NCBI GenBank assembly: GCA_943192975.1
Contig: CALPCJ010000003.1
Span: 186,001 to 250,000 of the forward strand
DNA: 64,000 bases
Direction of reading: 5' to 3'
Source of the DNA: Senimuribacter intestinalis
GTDB taxonomy: Bacteria > Bacillota > Clostridia > Peptostreptococcales > Anaerovoracaceae
Shown: positions 52,757 to 60,736 of the stretch, piece by piece
Position numbering within the stretch: position 1 is the stretch's first letter
Layout: every line of letters starts with the position of its first letter
Made by a program: the position numbers and the translations under genes
The notes under the pieces: generated by a model
The model's input: only the letters and a program-made list of their open reading frames with translations
Database searches by the model: none
Told to the model about the DNA's origin: nothing

Positions 52757-53815
52757 TTATCCTAACCGTCTCTGCATCTGTTCTGCATTGTCCGCATAGA
52801 TAAGTGCCGTATCCTTACTAATCTCACCATTTTTACAAAGAGTCAAGATAGACTGATCCATGGATAACATACCCTCATTTGCCCCTGCGGCAATTGCGTT
52901 GTTAATCTGGTGGCTCTTGTTATCTCGAATCAAACTCTTGATTGCATTATTCATATGCATGATTTCAAAAGCCGGCACCAGATTTCCAGAAGTGCCTGGC
53001 AGCAGCTGCTGTGATACGACTGTGCGAAGCACCATGCTCAACTGGGTTCTCACCTGTGCCTGCTGCTCACTTGGGAAAGAATCCACAATTCTGTCGATGG
53101 TATTTACAGTTCCTTTCGTGTGCAGCGTTGCAATAATCAAATGCCCTGTTTCCGCTGCGGTCATAGCCGTACGAATCGTCTCGTGGTCTCGCATTTCTCC
53201 CAGCAAAATCACATCCGGTGCCTGGCGCAGGCAAGCACGAAGTCCGGAAAGATAGTCCTCCGTATCAATAGAAATTTCTCTCTGGCTTACAATGCTCCTG
53301 TCATTTCTGTGCAGGTACTCGATGGGATTTTCCATGGTAATGATGTGGCATTCTCTGGTGTGATTGATTCGGTCAATGATACATGCCTGAGTCGTAGATT
53401 TCCCGCTTCCTGCAGTACCTGTCACCAGAATCAGCCCGTGACTTGCCTCCGACAGTTCCATCACCTGAGCCGGAATCCCCATTTCTTTCCAATCAGGAAT
53501 CCCAAAAGCAACCACACGCACGACAGCCGCCATCGAGCCGCGCTGCTGATAGGTATTTACACGAAATCGCGCCAGTCCCGGCACAGAGAAGGAAAAGTCA
53601 TCATCTCCGCAACTCAAAAAATGCTCCATGGGTCTTCCCGCTTTTTCGTAAATCTCTGTGACCAGTTTTGCGCTGGTATCCGGAAGAACTCGCTCTTCAC
53701 CAATAGGTGTCACGCTTTTGTCCAGTTTCACGCAAACTGGACCGCCTGCCACAATAAAAATATCCGAAGCTCCGCATTCGACTGCTTTACCTAAATAATT
53801 CATCAAATCTGCCAT
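52757..53815 (-). CDS. pilT: PilT-type secretion/retraction ATPase
   Basis: This 352-residue hexameric ATPase of the PilT/GspE family has an N-terminal PAS-like domain, Walker A GTAGSGKSTTQAC (about residue 137), an Asp box (ITMENPIEYLH), Walker B VILLGEMRDHETI and a His box (GHLIIATLHT). It is closest by eye to PilT. The locus contains no separate assembly ATPase, so this may be its only motor. The start follows AGGAGGATT. Confidence 0.9.
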   Translation of the reverse strand: MADLMNYLGKAVECGASDIFIVAGGPVCVKLDKSVTPIGEERVLPDTSAKLVTEIYEKAGRPMEHFLSCGDDDFSFSVPGLARFRVNTYQQRGSMAAVVRVVAFGIPDWKEMGIPAQVMELSEASHGLILVTGTAGSGKSTTQACIIDRINHTRECHIITMENPIEYLHRNDRSIVSQREISIDTEDYLSGLRACLRQAPDVILLGEMRDHETIRTAMTAAETGHLIIATLHTKGTVNTIDRIVDSFPSEQQAQVRTQLSMVLRTVVSQQLLPGTSGNLVPAFEIMHMNNAIKSLIRDNKSHQINNAIAAGANEGMLSMDQSILTLCKNGEISKDTALIYADNAEQMQRRLG

Positions 53816-53831
53816 AATCAAATCCTCCTGG

Positions 53832-54263
53832 TCACTCGTTTTCTATGCTGTCTTCAGGTTCCGCGCCATCCCAGACTGGAAGAGTTTCATCAATCTCCTC
53901 ATCTCTACTGGTTTCCACTCGCCAATGTTCTATCGTATAATCGGCTCCGTTAAACCGAATCGAAACTTTTAGGTTTTGGTTCTCCGAAATCGGACAGGTA
54001 TAAGTATATCTGTTTCCCCTAATTGTTACATGCTCCGGCACTTTGCCCTGACGAATCTGCGCCAGTATTTCTTCCGCACGAGAATCCGCTTCATAGTAGT
54101 CTGACACAGCCTTTGCCGAAGCCTTACTGAGTCTCTCATCTGCCCGCACCGTGGAAAGACTGAGCAGCGAAAACACAGTCAGGCACAATACTGCAAAGAT
54201 GACCAAAAGGGACGTGCCCCCTACTGCAGGCGGCGAAAATGATTCTTTGCTGATTTTTCTCAT
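53832..54263 (-). CDS. Pseudopilin-like membrane-anchored protein
   Basis: This 143-residue protein has a basic N-terminus, one membrane segment (about residues 15-38, LLVIFAVLCLTVFSLLSL) and an acidic exported domain. The Gly-Gly-Thr before the segment (AVGGTSLLVIF) is not a standard type IV prepilin cleavage site but is close to one. It is probably a minor pilin-like subunit. It starts within the stop of the previous gene (TAATG) after GGAGGTGGAG. The sequence family is not recognised further. Confidence 0.6.
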   Translation of the reverse strand: MRKISKESFSPPAVGGTSLLVIFAVLCLTVFSLLSLSTVRADERLSKASAKAVSDYYEADSRAEEILAQIRQGKVPEHVTIRGNRYTYTCPISENQNLKVSIRFNGADYTIEHWRVETSRDEEIDETLPVWDGAEPEDSIENE

Positions 54264-54691
54264 TACTCCACCTCCCGATTCTGCCACGATACCGGCATAC
54301 TGAACAGAAGCTCGCCCTCAGCATCATATACTGCAATCTCTGCACTCTGCAAATATGCTAAATCCGTGTCTTTATAACTGAGCTGCAAACGGAATGCCGC
54401 CTCCATCTCGCCCTTACGATCCTCAAACGGTTTCCATTTCTCATTATAAAATATCTGACCGCCTTCCTCTCCTAAGGCTGCGCCCATTTCACGAAAATAG
54501 GTCTCTCCATCGCCGGCTTTCATGGACTCCGCTGCGTTCTGCACTTCCACGACTGCCCGGTCACGACAAACGCTTGCGTCAGAAATCTCTTTGGAAGTTG
54601 TAAAAGCCTGCAGACACAAAACTGCCGCAAGAGCAAATACCAGCAGCATAATCATCTGTTCTATCATCACCAGAGGTGCCTTGCTTCTCAT
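54263..54691 (-). CDS. Minor pilin-like protein
   Basis: This 142-residue protein has an N-terminal membrane helix (MIEQMIMLLVFALAAVLCLQAF), an acidic Glu near its start as in type IV pilins, and a helical/beta exported part. It overlaps the DUF4860 gene by four bases and the following gene by one. It is likely part of a small pseudopilus. No characterised homologue is recognised. Confidence 0.6.
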   Translation of the reverse strand: MRSKAPLVMIEQMIMLLVFALAAVLCLQAFTTSKEISDASVCRDRAVVEVQNAAESMKAGDGETYFREMGAALGEEGGQIFYNEKWKPFEDRKGEMEAAFRLQLSYKDTDLAYLQSAEIAVYDAEGELLFSMPVSWQNREVE

Positions 54692-55179
54692 GACGCTGCC
54701 CCCTCTCCGCTTCGCAGGGTCAAAGACATAACCGTCACAGCCTCCTGCCCATCTTCATTTCCGTAGGAAATTTCCAGTCTGCGTCCCTTCATAGACAGAA
54801 AAAACTTCGAAACCTGCATAATTTTCTCTCCGTCTTCTGGTGCCAGCTGTGCTCCTTCGGCACAAAAAAGTTCCATCAAATAGCCATCATGACTATAAAT
54901 TAAAGTTACATAAGTATTTCCTTCGATTTCTTTCGCAAGGGAAAGCGCATTCCCATCCCCAAACTCGATTATAGAAACGCTGTTCATATCATCATTTTGA
55001 CGCACCTGAGTCGCAATGTACTGTCCGCAAACTCGGCTGTCATAAGCAATCCTGTCCTTCGTTGTCAAACCGTTGTATGCATCAGCGCCCGCAAGCAAAA
55101 CAATCAGCAGGCATACCGCAAATACACCAAACAGTAATAAGGCGATTAGACCTTCTAAATGATTCTTCTGTATCTTCAT
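54688..55179 (-). CDS. DUF4860-type pilin-like protein
   Basis: This 163-residue protein has a short basic N-terminus with Glu before a hydrophobic helix (LEGLIALLLFGVFAVCLLIVLLA), like a type IV prepilin. It has a beta-rich exported domain with IEFGDGNALSLAKE and ITVMSLTLR-like segments, which recall DUF4860. It overlaps both neighbouring genes by four bases, so it is part of a coupled operon. Confidence 0.65.
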   Translation of the reverse strand: MKIQKNHLEGLIALLLFGVFAVCLLIVLLAGADAYNGLTTKDRIAYDSRVCGQYIATQVRQNDDMNSVSIIEFGDGNALSLAKEIEGNTYVTLIYSHDGYLMELFCAEGAQLAPEDGEKIMQVSKFFLSMKGRRLEISYGNEDGQEAVTVMSLTLRSGEGAAS

Positions 55180-55499
55180 TGATTATTCTCCAGTACTGTA
55201 ATATCCGGCATCAGGTTATCGGCAATCACCATATAGTGCACCGTGTAACGTTCCCCGTCAATTTGAACACCATAATGTTCCTTCAGGTATTCAAGACTTG
55301 GAGGATATGCTCCTTCGGCAGCATAACATGCCACACAGTTTCGTCTGATGGCCTCTTGCAGCTGCTCCAAACTTTCTTGATTTCTTCCGCTATCCAGGCT
55401 ATTAAACGCTGTCGCAAAGCACAAAAGCACACAAACTACAGCAACCGGAAGCAGCAGTCCCTTTATCAGTCCACTCCACATGGAAAATTTTCTTTTCAT
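55176..55499 (-). CDS. Small pilin-like protein
   Basis: This 107-residue protein has one N-terminal membrane helix (about residues 10-33) followed by a soluble domain with CVACYAAEGAYPPSLEYLKEHYGV. That Y-A-x-E-G-x-Y-P-x-S/T segment is seen in many pseudopilins (GspG-like). A classical prepilin cleavage site is absent. The start is uncertain among GTG and two ATGs; I use the ATG with best spacing to AGGCGG. Confidence 0.6.
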   Translation of the reverse strand: MKRKFSMWSGLIKGLLLPVAVVCVLLCFATAFNSLDSGRNQESLEQLQEAIRRNCVACYAAEGAYPPSLEYLKEHYGVQIDGERYTVHYMVIADNLMPDITVLENNQ

Positions 55500-55514
55500 C
55501 ATCTGCACCGCCTG

Positions 55515-56549
55515 TTAACCGATTGCTGACATAATATGCATAAGCGGAAGCATTACAGAAAGGAGAATCAACCCTACCAGAAGTGCACAAACCAACACCA
55601 GTGCAGGTTCCACCTTACCGACCATCGCTTCAATAGCATACTCGCTCTCTTCGGATAAATCCGCAGCAATTTTTTCTACAGTTGCGTCCATGGTGCCGCT
55701 TTTCTGACCCAGTTCCATCAGTCTGCAGGAAGCCGCCGGAAGCATTCTGCTTTCCTGCATGGCAGCGTTCAGGCTCTTTCCCGCATCGATTAGATTTCTG
55801 CAAGTTTCGCAGCGCATTTTCGCCCCTGGAACATCACAAAGCAGTTCCGCAGAAAGTTCCAGCGCTTCCTCTGTCTGAAGTCCGCTGGATATGCCCATAG
55901 CAAATGCCTGAATCAGTCTGGAAGTGTTTAACTGACGAAAGATGCCTTTATCGCCGCGACTGTTTCTCCATGCGCAGAGAAGCTTTTCACGAAAGCTTCC
56001 GATTGCTGCAAAAGCAGCCAGGAAAATCATCACAGCCGCTAAAAGAATCCATAAAACCGGCATTGCCTTATCAAGCCAGCGTCCAAGCATCAAAAGTCCG
56101 CCGCCAACACCGGTGAGTTGTCCGCCTAAAGACGCATATACATCATCAAAAATTGGGAGCACCTTTACCAATAAAATGCCTATTACAATCAGCATTAAAA
56201 CCAGCATAACTGCAGGATAAAGAAGCGCGCTCTTAATACGCTTATTCAGTCTGACGCGGCGCTCATAATATGTAGCCAAGGCCGTCAGCGCTTCCTCTGT
56301 ACGACCTGCATGCTCGCCCACATCAATCAGCCCGCATACATATGCCGGAAACCTGCCGCTTTCACGAAAACACTCTGAAAGAGATACTCCATCATCTGCC
56401 TTTTGCGCCATACCCTCCAAAATTTCTTTGTAGTCTGCTTCTTCTGACAGCAGCGCCAACGCATCCCCCACAGGAATTCCTGCATGGAACAGCAAAGAAA
56501 GTTCAAGGCATAAAGCTGCTATCATCTCATTTGAAAGTATTTTATTCAT
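55515..56549 (-). CDS. Type II secretion / type IV pilus inner-membrane protein (GspF/PilC)
   Basis: This 344-residue platform protein has two GspF domains (CLELSLLFHAGIPVGDAL..LSECFRESGRFP and FAMGISSGLQTEEALELSAEL..SLNAAMQESRMLP) separated by membrane segments, and a C-terminal helix. It anchors the pseudopilus and contacts the ATPase. It is the first gene of the locus. The start follows AAGGACGG. No prepilin peptidase or GspE/PilB gene lies in the window near it. Confidence 0.88.
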   Translation of the reverse strand: MNKILSNEMIAALCLELSLLFHAGIPVGDALALLSEEADYKEILEGMAQKADDGVSLSECFRESGRFPAYVCGLIDVGEHAGRTEEALTALATYYERRVRLNKRIKSALLYPAVMLVLMLIVIGILLVKVLPIFDDVYASLGGQLTGVGGGLLMLGRWLDKAMPVLWILLAAVMIFLAAFAAIGSFREKLLCAWRNSRGDKGIFRQLNTSRLIQAFAMGISSGLQTEEALELSAELLCDVPGAKMRCETCRNLIDAGKSLNAAMQESRMLPAASCRLMELGQKSGTMDATVEKIAADLSEESEYAIEAMVGKVEPALVLVCALLVGLILLSVMLPLMHIMSAIG

Positions 56550-56592
56550 AATTATTCCGTCCTTGTTTTTCATTCTAAAAAGTTTTAAATGC

Positions 56593-56633
56593 GCAACAAA
56601 TCGTTAGGTTGCTTTAACAGCTCCCTAACGATT
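56593..56633 (-). terminator. Terminator after the transglutaminase gene
   Basis: AATCGTTAGG and CCTAACGATT form a 10-bp stem around a 15-nt loop, followed on the minus strand by a short T-rich TTTGTTG. Confidence 0.75.
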
Positions 56634-56646
56634 CATTTCACAGTTT

Positions 56647-57645
56647 TTAATAGAAAAGTTTTGGTGCATAGTTGCTTCCATCACCGACGTATTTCTTGAT
56701 AGATTTACTATTCTTAGCAGAGGAAACGAATGTCGGATCCATACGCTGCCATTTAACACCATCGAAGTAGATAGCACCATCAACCCAGCCTGTATCTTCA
56801 CTCCATACACTAATCCATGCATGATATGCACTGCCGGCATATCCTACAACCAGTTTGCACGGAACACCCTGGCTTCTCAGCATACCGGTCATCAACGCTG
56901 CATAGTCGAAGCAGATTCCCTTTTTCTTCTTCAGAACTTTATCTAAATCAGGAAGATAACCGGACTGCACAGTCTTTGCAAGCTTGGTATCATAGGATAA
57001 ATTCTTTATGACATATTTATAAACTTTTTCCACTTTCTTCAGTGGATCTTTGGTTTTGCCTACGACGCTCTTCGCCTTCTTGACTGTATTAGGCGCATCC
57101 TCATAGTTTACATACTGATTCGGACGAATGAACGGTGCAAATTCATCATCAAGAGTTGCCTTGAAGCTTACAGAAAGCACTGTGGAGTACTTATTGTCCG
57201 TTACATTCTCGAATACCGTAACCTTGTAACTTCCGTTGCCATCTGACAGCGGAAATGTAGTCCACTCGTCTACGTTAATGTTATACGTATAAGTTGTAGT
57301 CGGACCTGCAACCTGTGTCTTAAGGCGTTTTTTGGTGGAACCGATAAACTTGACCATAACATACCCGTCTTCAACATTAGAATAGTCAATGATTGCACGG
57401 TCATCCTGCTTCACGCTGGTTCCAGACGGTTCCGGAGTTAATATATTAGGGATGGAAGGCGCTTTCGCTAAGATTGCCGGTTCATCCGGAATCTCTACAT
57501 CTTCCGCATCAACAAGTGCAACCTGCTCGATATAAGGAATGTCATCCATAGCCACACTGTCCTCAGAATCCTGCCCGCAAGCCGTGAGTGATGTCAGAAC
57601 CAATATCAGCGCCAAAAGCAAGGATAGGGTTTTCTTTATATACAC
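56647..57645 (-). CDS. Transglutaminase-like lipoprotein
   Basis: This 332-residue protein has a lipoprotein signal (lipobox LTSLTAC, about residue 22) and a C-terminal transglutaminase/protease-like core. The Cys-His-Asp triad is visible in GICFDYAALMTGMLRSQG, AYHAWISVW and RMDPTFV. The middle part is beta-rich and may bind wall material. It is probably surface-anchored and acts on proteins or peptides of the cell envelope. A GTG start is chosen because ATGGAGGTGA lies just before it; the longer frame has a non-coding look. Confidence 0.88.
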   Translation of the reverse strand: MYIKKTLSLLLALILVLTSLTACGQDSEDSVAMDDIPYIEQVALVDAEDVEIPDEPAILAKAPSIPNILTPEPSGTSVKQDDRAIIDYSNVEDGYVMVKFIGSTKKRLKTQVAGPTTTYTYNINVDEWTTFPLSDGNGSYKVTVFENVTDNKYSTVLSVSFKATLDDEFAPFIRPNQYVNYEDAPNTVKKAKSVVGKTKDPLKKVEKVYKYVIKNLSYDTKLAKTVQSGYLPDLDKVLKKKKGICFDYAALMTGMLRSQGVPCKLVVGYAGSAYHAWISVWSEDTGWVDGAIYFDGVKWQRMDPTFVSSAKNSKSIKKYVGDGSNYAPKLFY

Positions 57646-57765
57646 AAAATCACCTCCATAAAAATTTGTATCTTTTCTTCTACGGTTAGAAGTATACCAC
57701 AGAATTTGCGGAATGAAAACCCCTTTTTTGAAAAAAAATAATCTTTTTGTTTTTTCTTCTGCGCC

Positions 57766-57956
57766 AAATCCAACCATTCAATGCAAACGTCTATTTTCAG
57801 CCATTTTTTAGTAATTTCATTTTCGTTTGAAATTGGATTTTTTGACATAGAACTGGTAATTTAATGTTTGAAACTGGAAATCCCACGGCTTTTTCTCCCC
57901 CTTTCGTCCGGTTAGATTTCACTTTACGTCCCTCTATTTTCGCCAAAATCTAACCG
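57766..57956. repeat. Inverted-repeat array, motif GTTTGAAAYTGGA / GGTTAGATTT
   Basis: The 360-bp gap upstream of the lipoprotein gene has no ORF. AAATCCAA/TTGGATTT (57766, 57833) encloses CAAACG/CGTTTG (57784, 57824) and AATTTC/GAAATT, as nested stems. GTTTGAAACTGGAAATCC (57866) repeats part of it. CGGTTAGATTT/AAATCTAACCG (57909-57919, 57946-57956) adds a perfect 11-bp pair, whose arms can also pair partly with AAATCCAACC. It is a weaker member of the class seen at 31.7, 51.0 and 60.7 kb. Confidence 0.65.
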
Positions 57957-58008
57957 TTTTGTATCGGTTGCCAGCAATGCTTTTCCCTCACCCAGATTAT
58001 GCACCCGC

Positions 58009-58053
58009 TCAAAAAAATCAGCCAAGACTTTACCATAAAGCCGCCGGCTGATT
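58009..58053 (-). terminator. Terminator of citX
   Basis: On the minus strand AATCAGCC pairs with GGCTGATT, then seven T residues follow. Confidence 0.85.
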
Positions 58054-58068
58054 CTCATCACAATTTTT

Positions 58069-58584
58069 CTATTTATTAAAAGTACGCTCCAAAATCCCGT
58101 CAATTTCCGCAAGGAGTTTCTCCACGGGGTGCCTTTGGCTCCTGGCACACACCTTAGCCTCCTCTCCGCAAAGCAAACAATGTCTGCCGGGCATTCCCAG
58201 CTCCGCCCTAGAAATCCCTCCGTCTTTCGTCAAAACGTCCATATCAAAAAGCCGCCCCAAAGGCGTAGTGTCTTCGATTGCAACCGTTAAAGCTTTCACC
58301 TCCTCTGCCGCCATTTCTCCAATCACCATATAGCCCTCTGCTCCAGTCTTGAGAAATCGCTCTTCCTGATATAAAATCTTCTCCGCAGAAAACCTTTCCG
58401 TAAGCAACCTCATTCCCATCTTCAAAGCCTTCCTATAAGCAGGCTTATCCTTCACCGGCCCCGGAATGTTCAAAGTCACCGAAACCAAAACGCCATCATA
58501 TCTTAAAAGCAGCGTCTGTTGCTTCTGCACTCTGTTTTCTCTAGAGTCTAAAAGTTCCTGCAAAGTAACCGGATGTTCTGTCAT
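58069..58584 (-). CDS. citX: CitX, apo-citrate lyase phosphoribosyl-dephospho-CoA transferase
   Basis: This 171-residue enzyme attaches the prosthetic group to the citrate lyase acyl-carrier subunit. The family signature near the C-terminus is clear: GRLFDMDV, then RHCLLCGEEAKVCARSQRHP. ELLDSRENRVQKQQTLL at the N-terminus also fits. It is an orphan here, with no citrate lyase (citCDEFG) genes in the window. The rest of the system may be elsewhere, or the protein may serve a malonate- or citramalate-type lyase. The start follows AAGAAGGACGG. Confidence 0.88.
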   Translation of the reverse strand: MTEHPVTLQELLDSRENRVQKQQTLLLRYDGVLVSVTLNIPGPVKDKPAYRKALKMGMRLLTERFSAEKILYQEERFLKTGAEGYMVIGEMAAEEVKALTVAIEDTTPLGRLFDMDVLTKDGGISRAELGMPGRHCLLCGEEAKVCARSQRHPVEKLLAEIDGILERTFNK

Positions 58585-58716
58585 GTCCGTCCTTCTTTCT
58601 GTTATTACTGTATTTCCTATGATAAATCAAATTCCCCGGTAATTCAACATTTCTTTTTATTGAAAAGCCATTTTACGAGGATTTCACGCTTTTTCGAAGA
58701 ATAGAAATACTGATAA

Positions 58717-58839
58717 TCCAATTCCCCTAAGATTTTGCTCATTGATGGTGCAAGACGAGTTGGGAAAACCTATACTATCCGCTATGCGATTTCCCTCTAT
58801 ACCAACGCGATTGACTATAACTATACGGTTTATAAATAA
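58717..58839 (+). pseudogene. Remnant of an AAA_14/DUF4143-type ATPase
   Basis: In the 470-bp gap upstream of citX a 40-codon frame without start codon reads KILLIDGARRVGKTYTIRYA, the N-terminal P-loop of an archaeal-type/DUF4143 ATPase. It then runs into unrelated sequence and a TAA. It is a decayed fragment of a gene related to, but not copied from, the ATPase at the left end of the window (whose P-loop is GIHRCGKST). The rest of the gap holds an imperfect TTATTTCAA hairpin near 58980-59010 and nothing else that I can name. Confidence 0.6.
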
Positions 58840-59054
58840 ATTTCATTTCACGAAAAAAGCACCTATTGACTACGATAGATGCTTTCTCGTGCTGTGTTTT
58901 CATTCTCATAACATTCGGATTTTTTAAGGAAATTAGATGTTTTAAAGGTAAACTGCGAAGGGACTTAGCTTTAAACTCCTTTATTTCAATTTGTTAATCC
59001 AATTTGAAATAAGCCAGCCTGTCATTTGCTTTTATCTCAATTTATGTTACACCG

Positions 59055-59711
59055 TTACTCTTCTGATATGGCAACCGTTTCCAGTAGATCCTCCACTCTG
59101 CAGCCCAACACATTAGCAAGGGAGGCAACCGCCCGTACAGACGCTTTCCCAATCTCCTTCGTGCCAAGTTCATACTGCTGCAGTGTGCGCAGATTAACAC
59201 CTGACTTTTCGGCAAGTTCTCTCTGTGAGTACCCGCATTTTTTCCTCTGAGCCTGTAGCTTTGTTGTTTGCTTTTTTCGCCGTAATATAGCGTTTACGGT
59301 ATATAAAAACTTTTCTTCTGCCGCTTCATGGTGCGTGGAGTACATCTTCAGCACCTCAATCATTGAGATATTTGCGTGTATGTCTTTAAACGACTGATCC
59401 GTGTACCACTGGTAAAAAGCAAGTATCCAACCACTCCAGTATTCAGCCGATGCGGCGTATTCAATTTGCGCCTCCGGGAAGTTTATAGCAATCCCAGATT
59501 TTAAACAGACCTCCATAACAAGTTCGGTTCCTGAAAATCCTGATATAACCTTTGGATTACCTTTGCCAAACTTATCTGCATAACCGCTGGCAATGAACAG
59601 TTCCATAAAAGCATCAGCTTTCATTTTGCAGGCATTTACGGCATAGTCAAAGGCTTCGCCTAAATTGATCATAGCGTCATGCAAATACTGTTCAGTGTAA
59701 GCGTGGATCAT
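59055..59711 (-). CDS. Antitoxin-like protein: DUF3791-type N-terminus plus XRE helix-turn-helix
   Basis: This 218-residue protein has an N-terminal helical domain with FMELFIASGYADKFGKGNP and SGTELVMEV, as in partners of DUF3990 proteins. Its C-terminal Xre HTH reads KCGYSQRELAEKSGVNLRTLQQYELG. It overlaps the toxin-like gene by 20 bases. It is the likely antitoxin, and its HTH should bind the two operators at the operon promoter. Antitoxin second in order is unusual but known for ADP-ribosyltransferase-type systems. Confidence 0.8.
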   Translation of the reverse strand: MIHAYTEQYLHDAMINLGEAFDYAVNACKMKADAFMELFIASGYADKFGKGNPKVISGFSGTELVMEVCLKSGIAINFPEAQIEYAASAEYWSGWILAFYQWYTDQSFKDIHANISMIEVLKMYSTHHEAAEEKFLYTVNAILRRKKQTTKLQAQRKKCGYSQRELAEKSGVNLRTLQQYELGTKEIGKASVRAVASLANVLGCRVEDLLETVAISEE

Positions 59712-60369
59712 TTGGCTTTATCTCCTTTCGTATAATATCTCGCATGAAAATCCCATCCAAATCCTCATTTTCCAATTCTTTGTTGTAGGCGTCTCTCGCC
59801 TTATTATCTCTCACTTTACGCCTTGCATAATAAAGAGTATTATCCGCAATCTCATAATTAAGAAAACGGATGCTTTCAAATGCTTTTTGAGATTTTAAAA
59901 CAAACTGCTCACCGAGCTTTCCGAGTTTCATGGCATAACCTAACTGCTTCAGCGATATCTCATTGCTCACAAAAGAGCGGGCAAACGAAAAGTAAGAGTC
60001 ATCTGCACGATATCCTATAATGACATCATAGGATTGGAACTCCGGAAGAAAATTTTGAATCAAATAGTCTTTTCCTCGTCTTGCAAGTGGGGTTGATAGT
60101 CTTGCTTTCCGATGAAGCATCAAAATGGCAAGCCAGTTTAGTATTGTGAAATCATTCGAAGAAAGGTTCAGAATCGCTAAATCAGAAAGATCGATTTCAT
60201 ACCGATTAGCAAAGCCGTCTACATTCTCGCTACAAGCCCATTCTTTAGCAAGCTCGATATGTTCTGTGCAGTAGAAGCCTTTCCCATAATCATTGTATGC
60301 TTTTCCTTCGCCAAAAATGGGATGTTCAATAACATTAGGTGAACCGTGATATAATATTAGTTTACTCAT
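59692..60369 (-). CDS. DUF3990 ADP-ribosyltransferase-like toxin
   Basis: This 225-residue protein matches DUF3990, a family with an ADP-ribosyltransferase-like fold. It has LILYHGSPNVIEHP at the N-terminus, DYGKGFYCTEHIELAKEWAC (the R/H-Y-[DE]-G-F-Y-type NAD pocket) and VIIGYRADDSYFSFARSF. Its target is unknown. The start (SKLILYHGS) follows TAGGAG; the longer frame upstream runs through the promoter and is not coding. It is first in a two-gene operon with an XRE antitoxin. Confidence 0.82.
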   Translation of the reverse strand: MSKLILYHGSPNVIEHPIFGEGKAYNDYGKGFYCTEHIELAKEWACSENVDGFANRYEIDLSDLAILNLSSNDFTILNWLAILMLHRKARLSTPLARRGKDYLIQNFLPEFQSYDVIIGYRADDSYFSFARSFVSNEISLKQLGYAMKLGKLGEQFVLKSQKAFESIRFLNYEIADNTLYYARRKVRDNKARDAYNKELENEDLDGIFMRDIIRKEIKPNDPRLH

Positions 60370-60383
60370 TTCTGTATCTCCTA

Positions 60384-60434
60384 TACTTCCATAGAGGTAT
60401 TTTATATTATACTTCCACAGAAGTAATTTGTCAA
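60384..60434 (-). promoter_or_regulatory. Toxin-antitoxin promoter with two operators
   Basis: On the minus strand TTGACA (60429-60434), exactly 17 bases, TATAAT (60406-60411) is a consensus promoter. A palindrome TACTTCTGTGGAAGTA (60410-60425) fills the spacer and a second, TACCTCTATGGAAGTA (60384-60399), lies just downstream. Their centres are 26 bp apart. Binding of both would block polymerase, the form of conditional autoregulation of toxin-antitoxin operons. Confidence 0.88.
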
Positions 60435-60546
60435 GAAGTCGGCTAAATATCATACCATAAACCTTTGCAATCGTTGAATTTACAAGGTTTTTCTTCATTT
60501 GCAATTTCGCCCTTTCGGCTTCGAATCCCTGACTCTGATTTCCACG

Positions 60547-60573
60547 AAAAAAGCGCGCCTGCGGCGCGCTTTT
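60547..60573 (-). terminator. Terminator of tRNA-Ser
   Basis: On the minus strand AAGCGCGCC-GCA-GGCGCGCTT is followed by TTTT, 8 bases after the tRNA end. Confidence 0.9.
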
Positions 60574-60581
60574 ATAACACT

Positions 60582-60669
60582 TGGCGGAGAGTCAGGGATT
60601 CGAACCCTGGGTCCGGTTAAGGACACAGCATTTCGAGTGCTGCACGATCGACCACTCTGACAACTCTCC
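60582..60669 (-). tRNA. tRNA-Ser (anticodon CGA)
   Basis: This 88-nt tRNA has encoded CCA, acceptor stem GGAGAGT/ACTCTCC, a long variable arm as in class II tRNAs, and the T arm CAGGGTTCGAATCCCTG. The anticodon loop is CTCGAAA, giving CGA, for serine UCG codons. It is followed by its own terminator and is monocistronic. Confidence 0.95.
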
Positions 60670-60736
60670 AAAACAGCTTATTTATTCTATCATAAATCCA
60701 TTTAAGTTTCAACTAAATTCTACGATGCAAACACGG

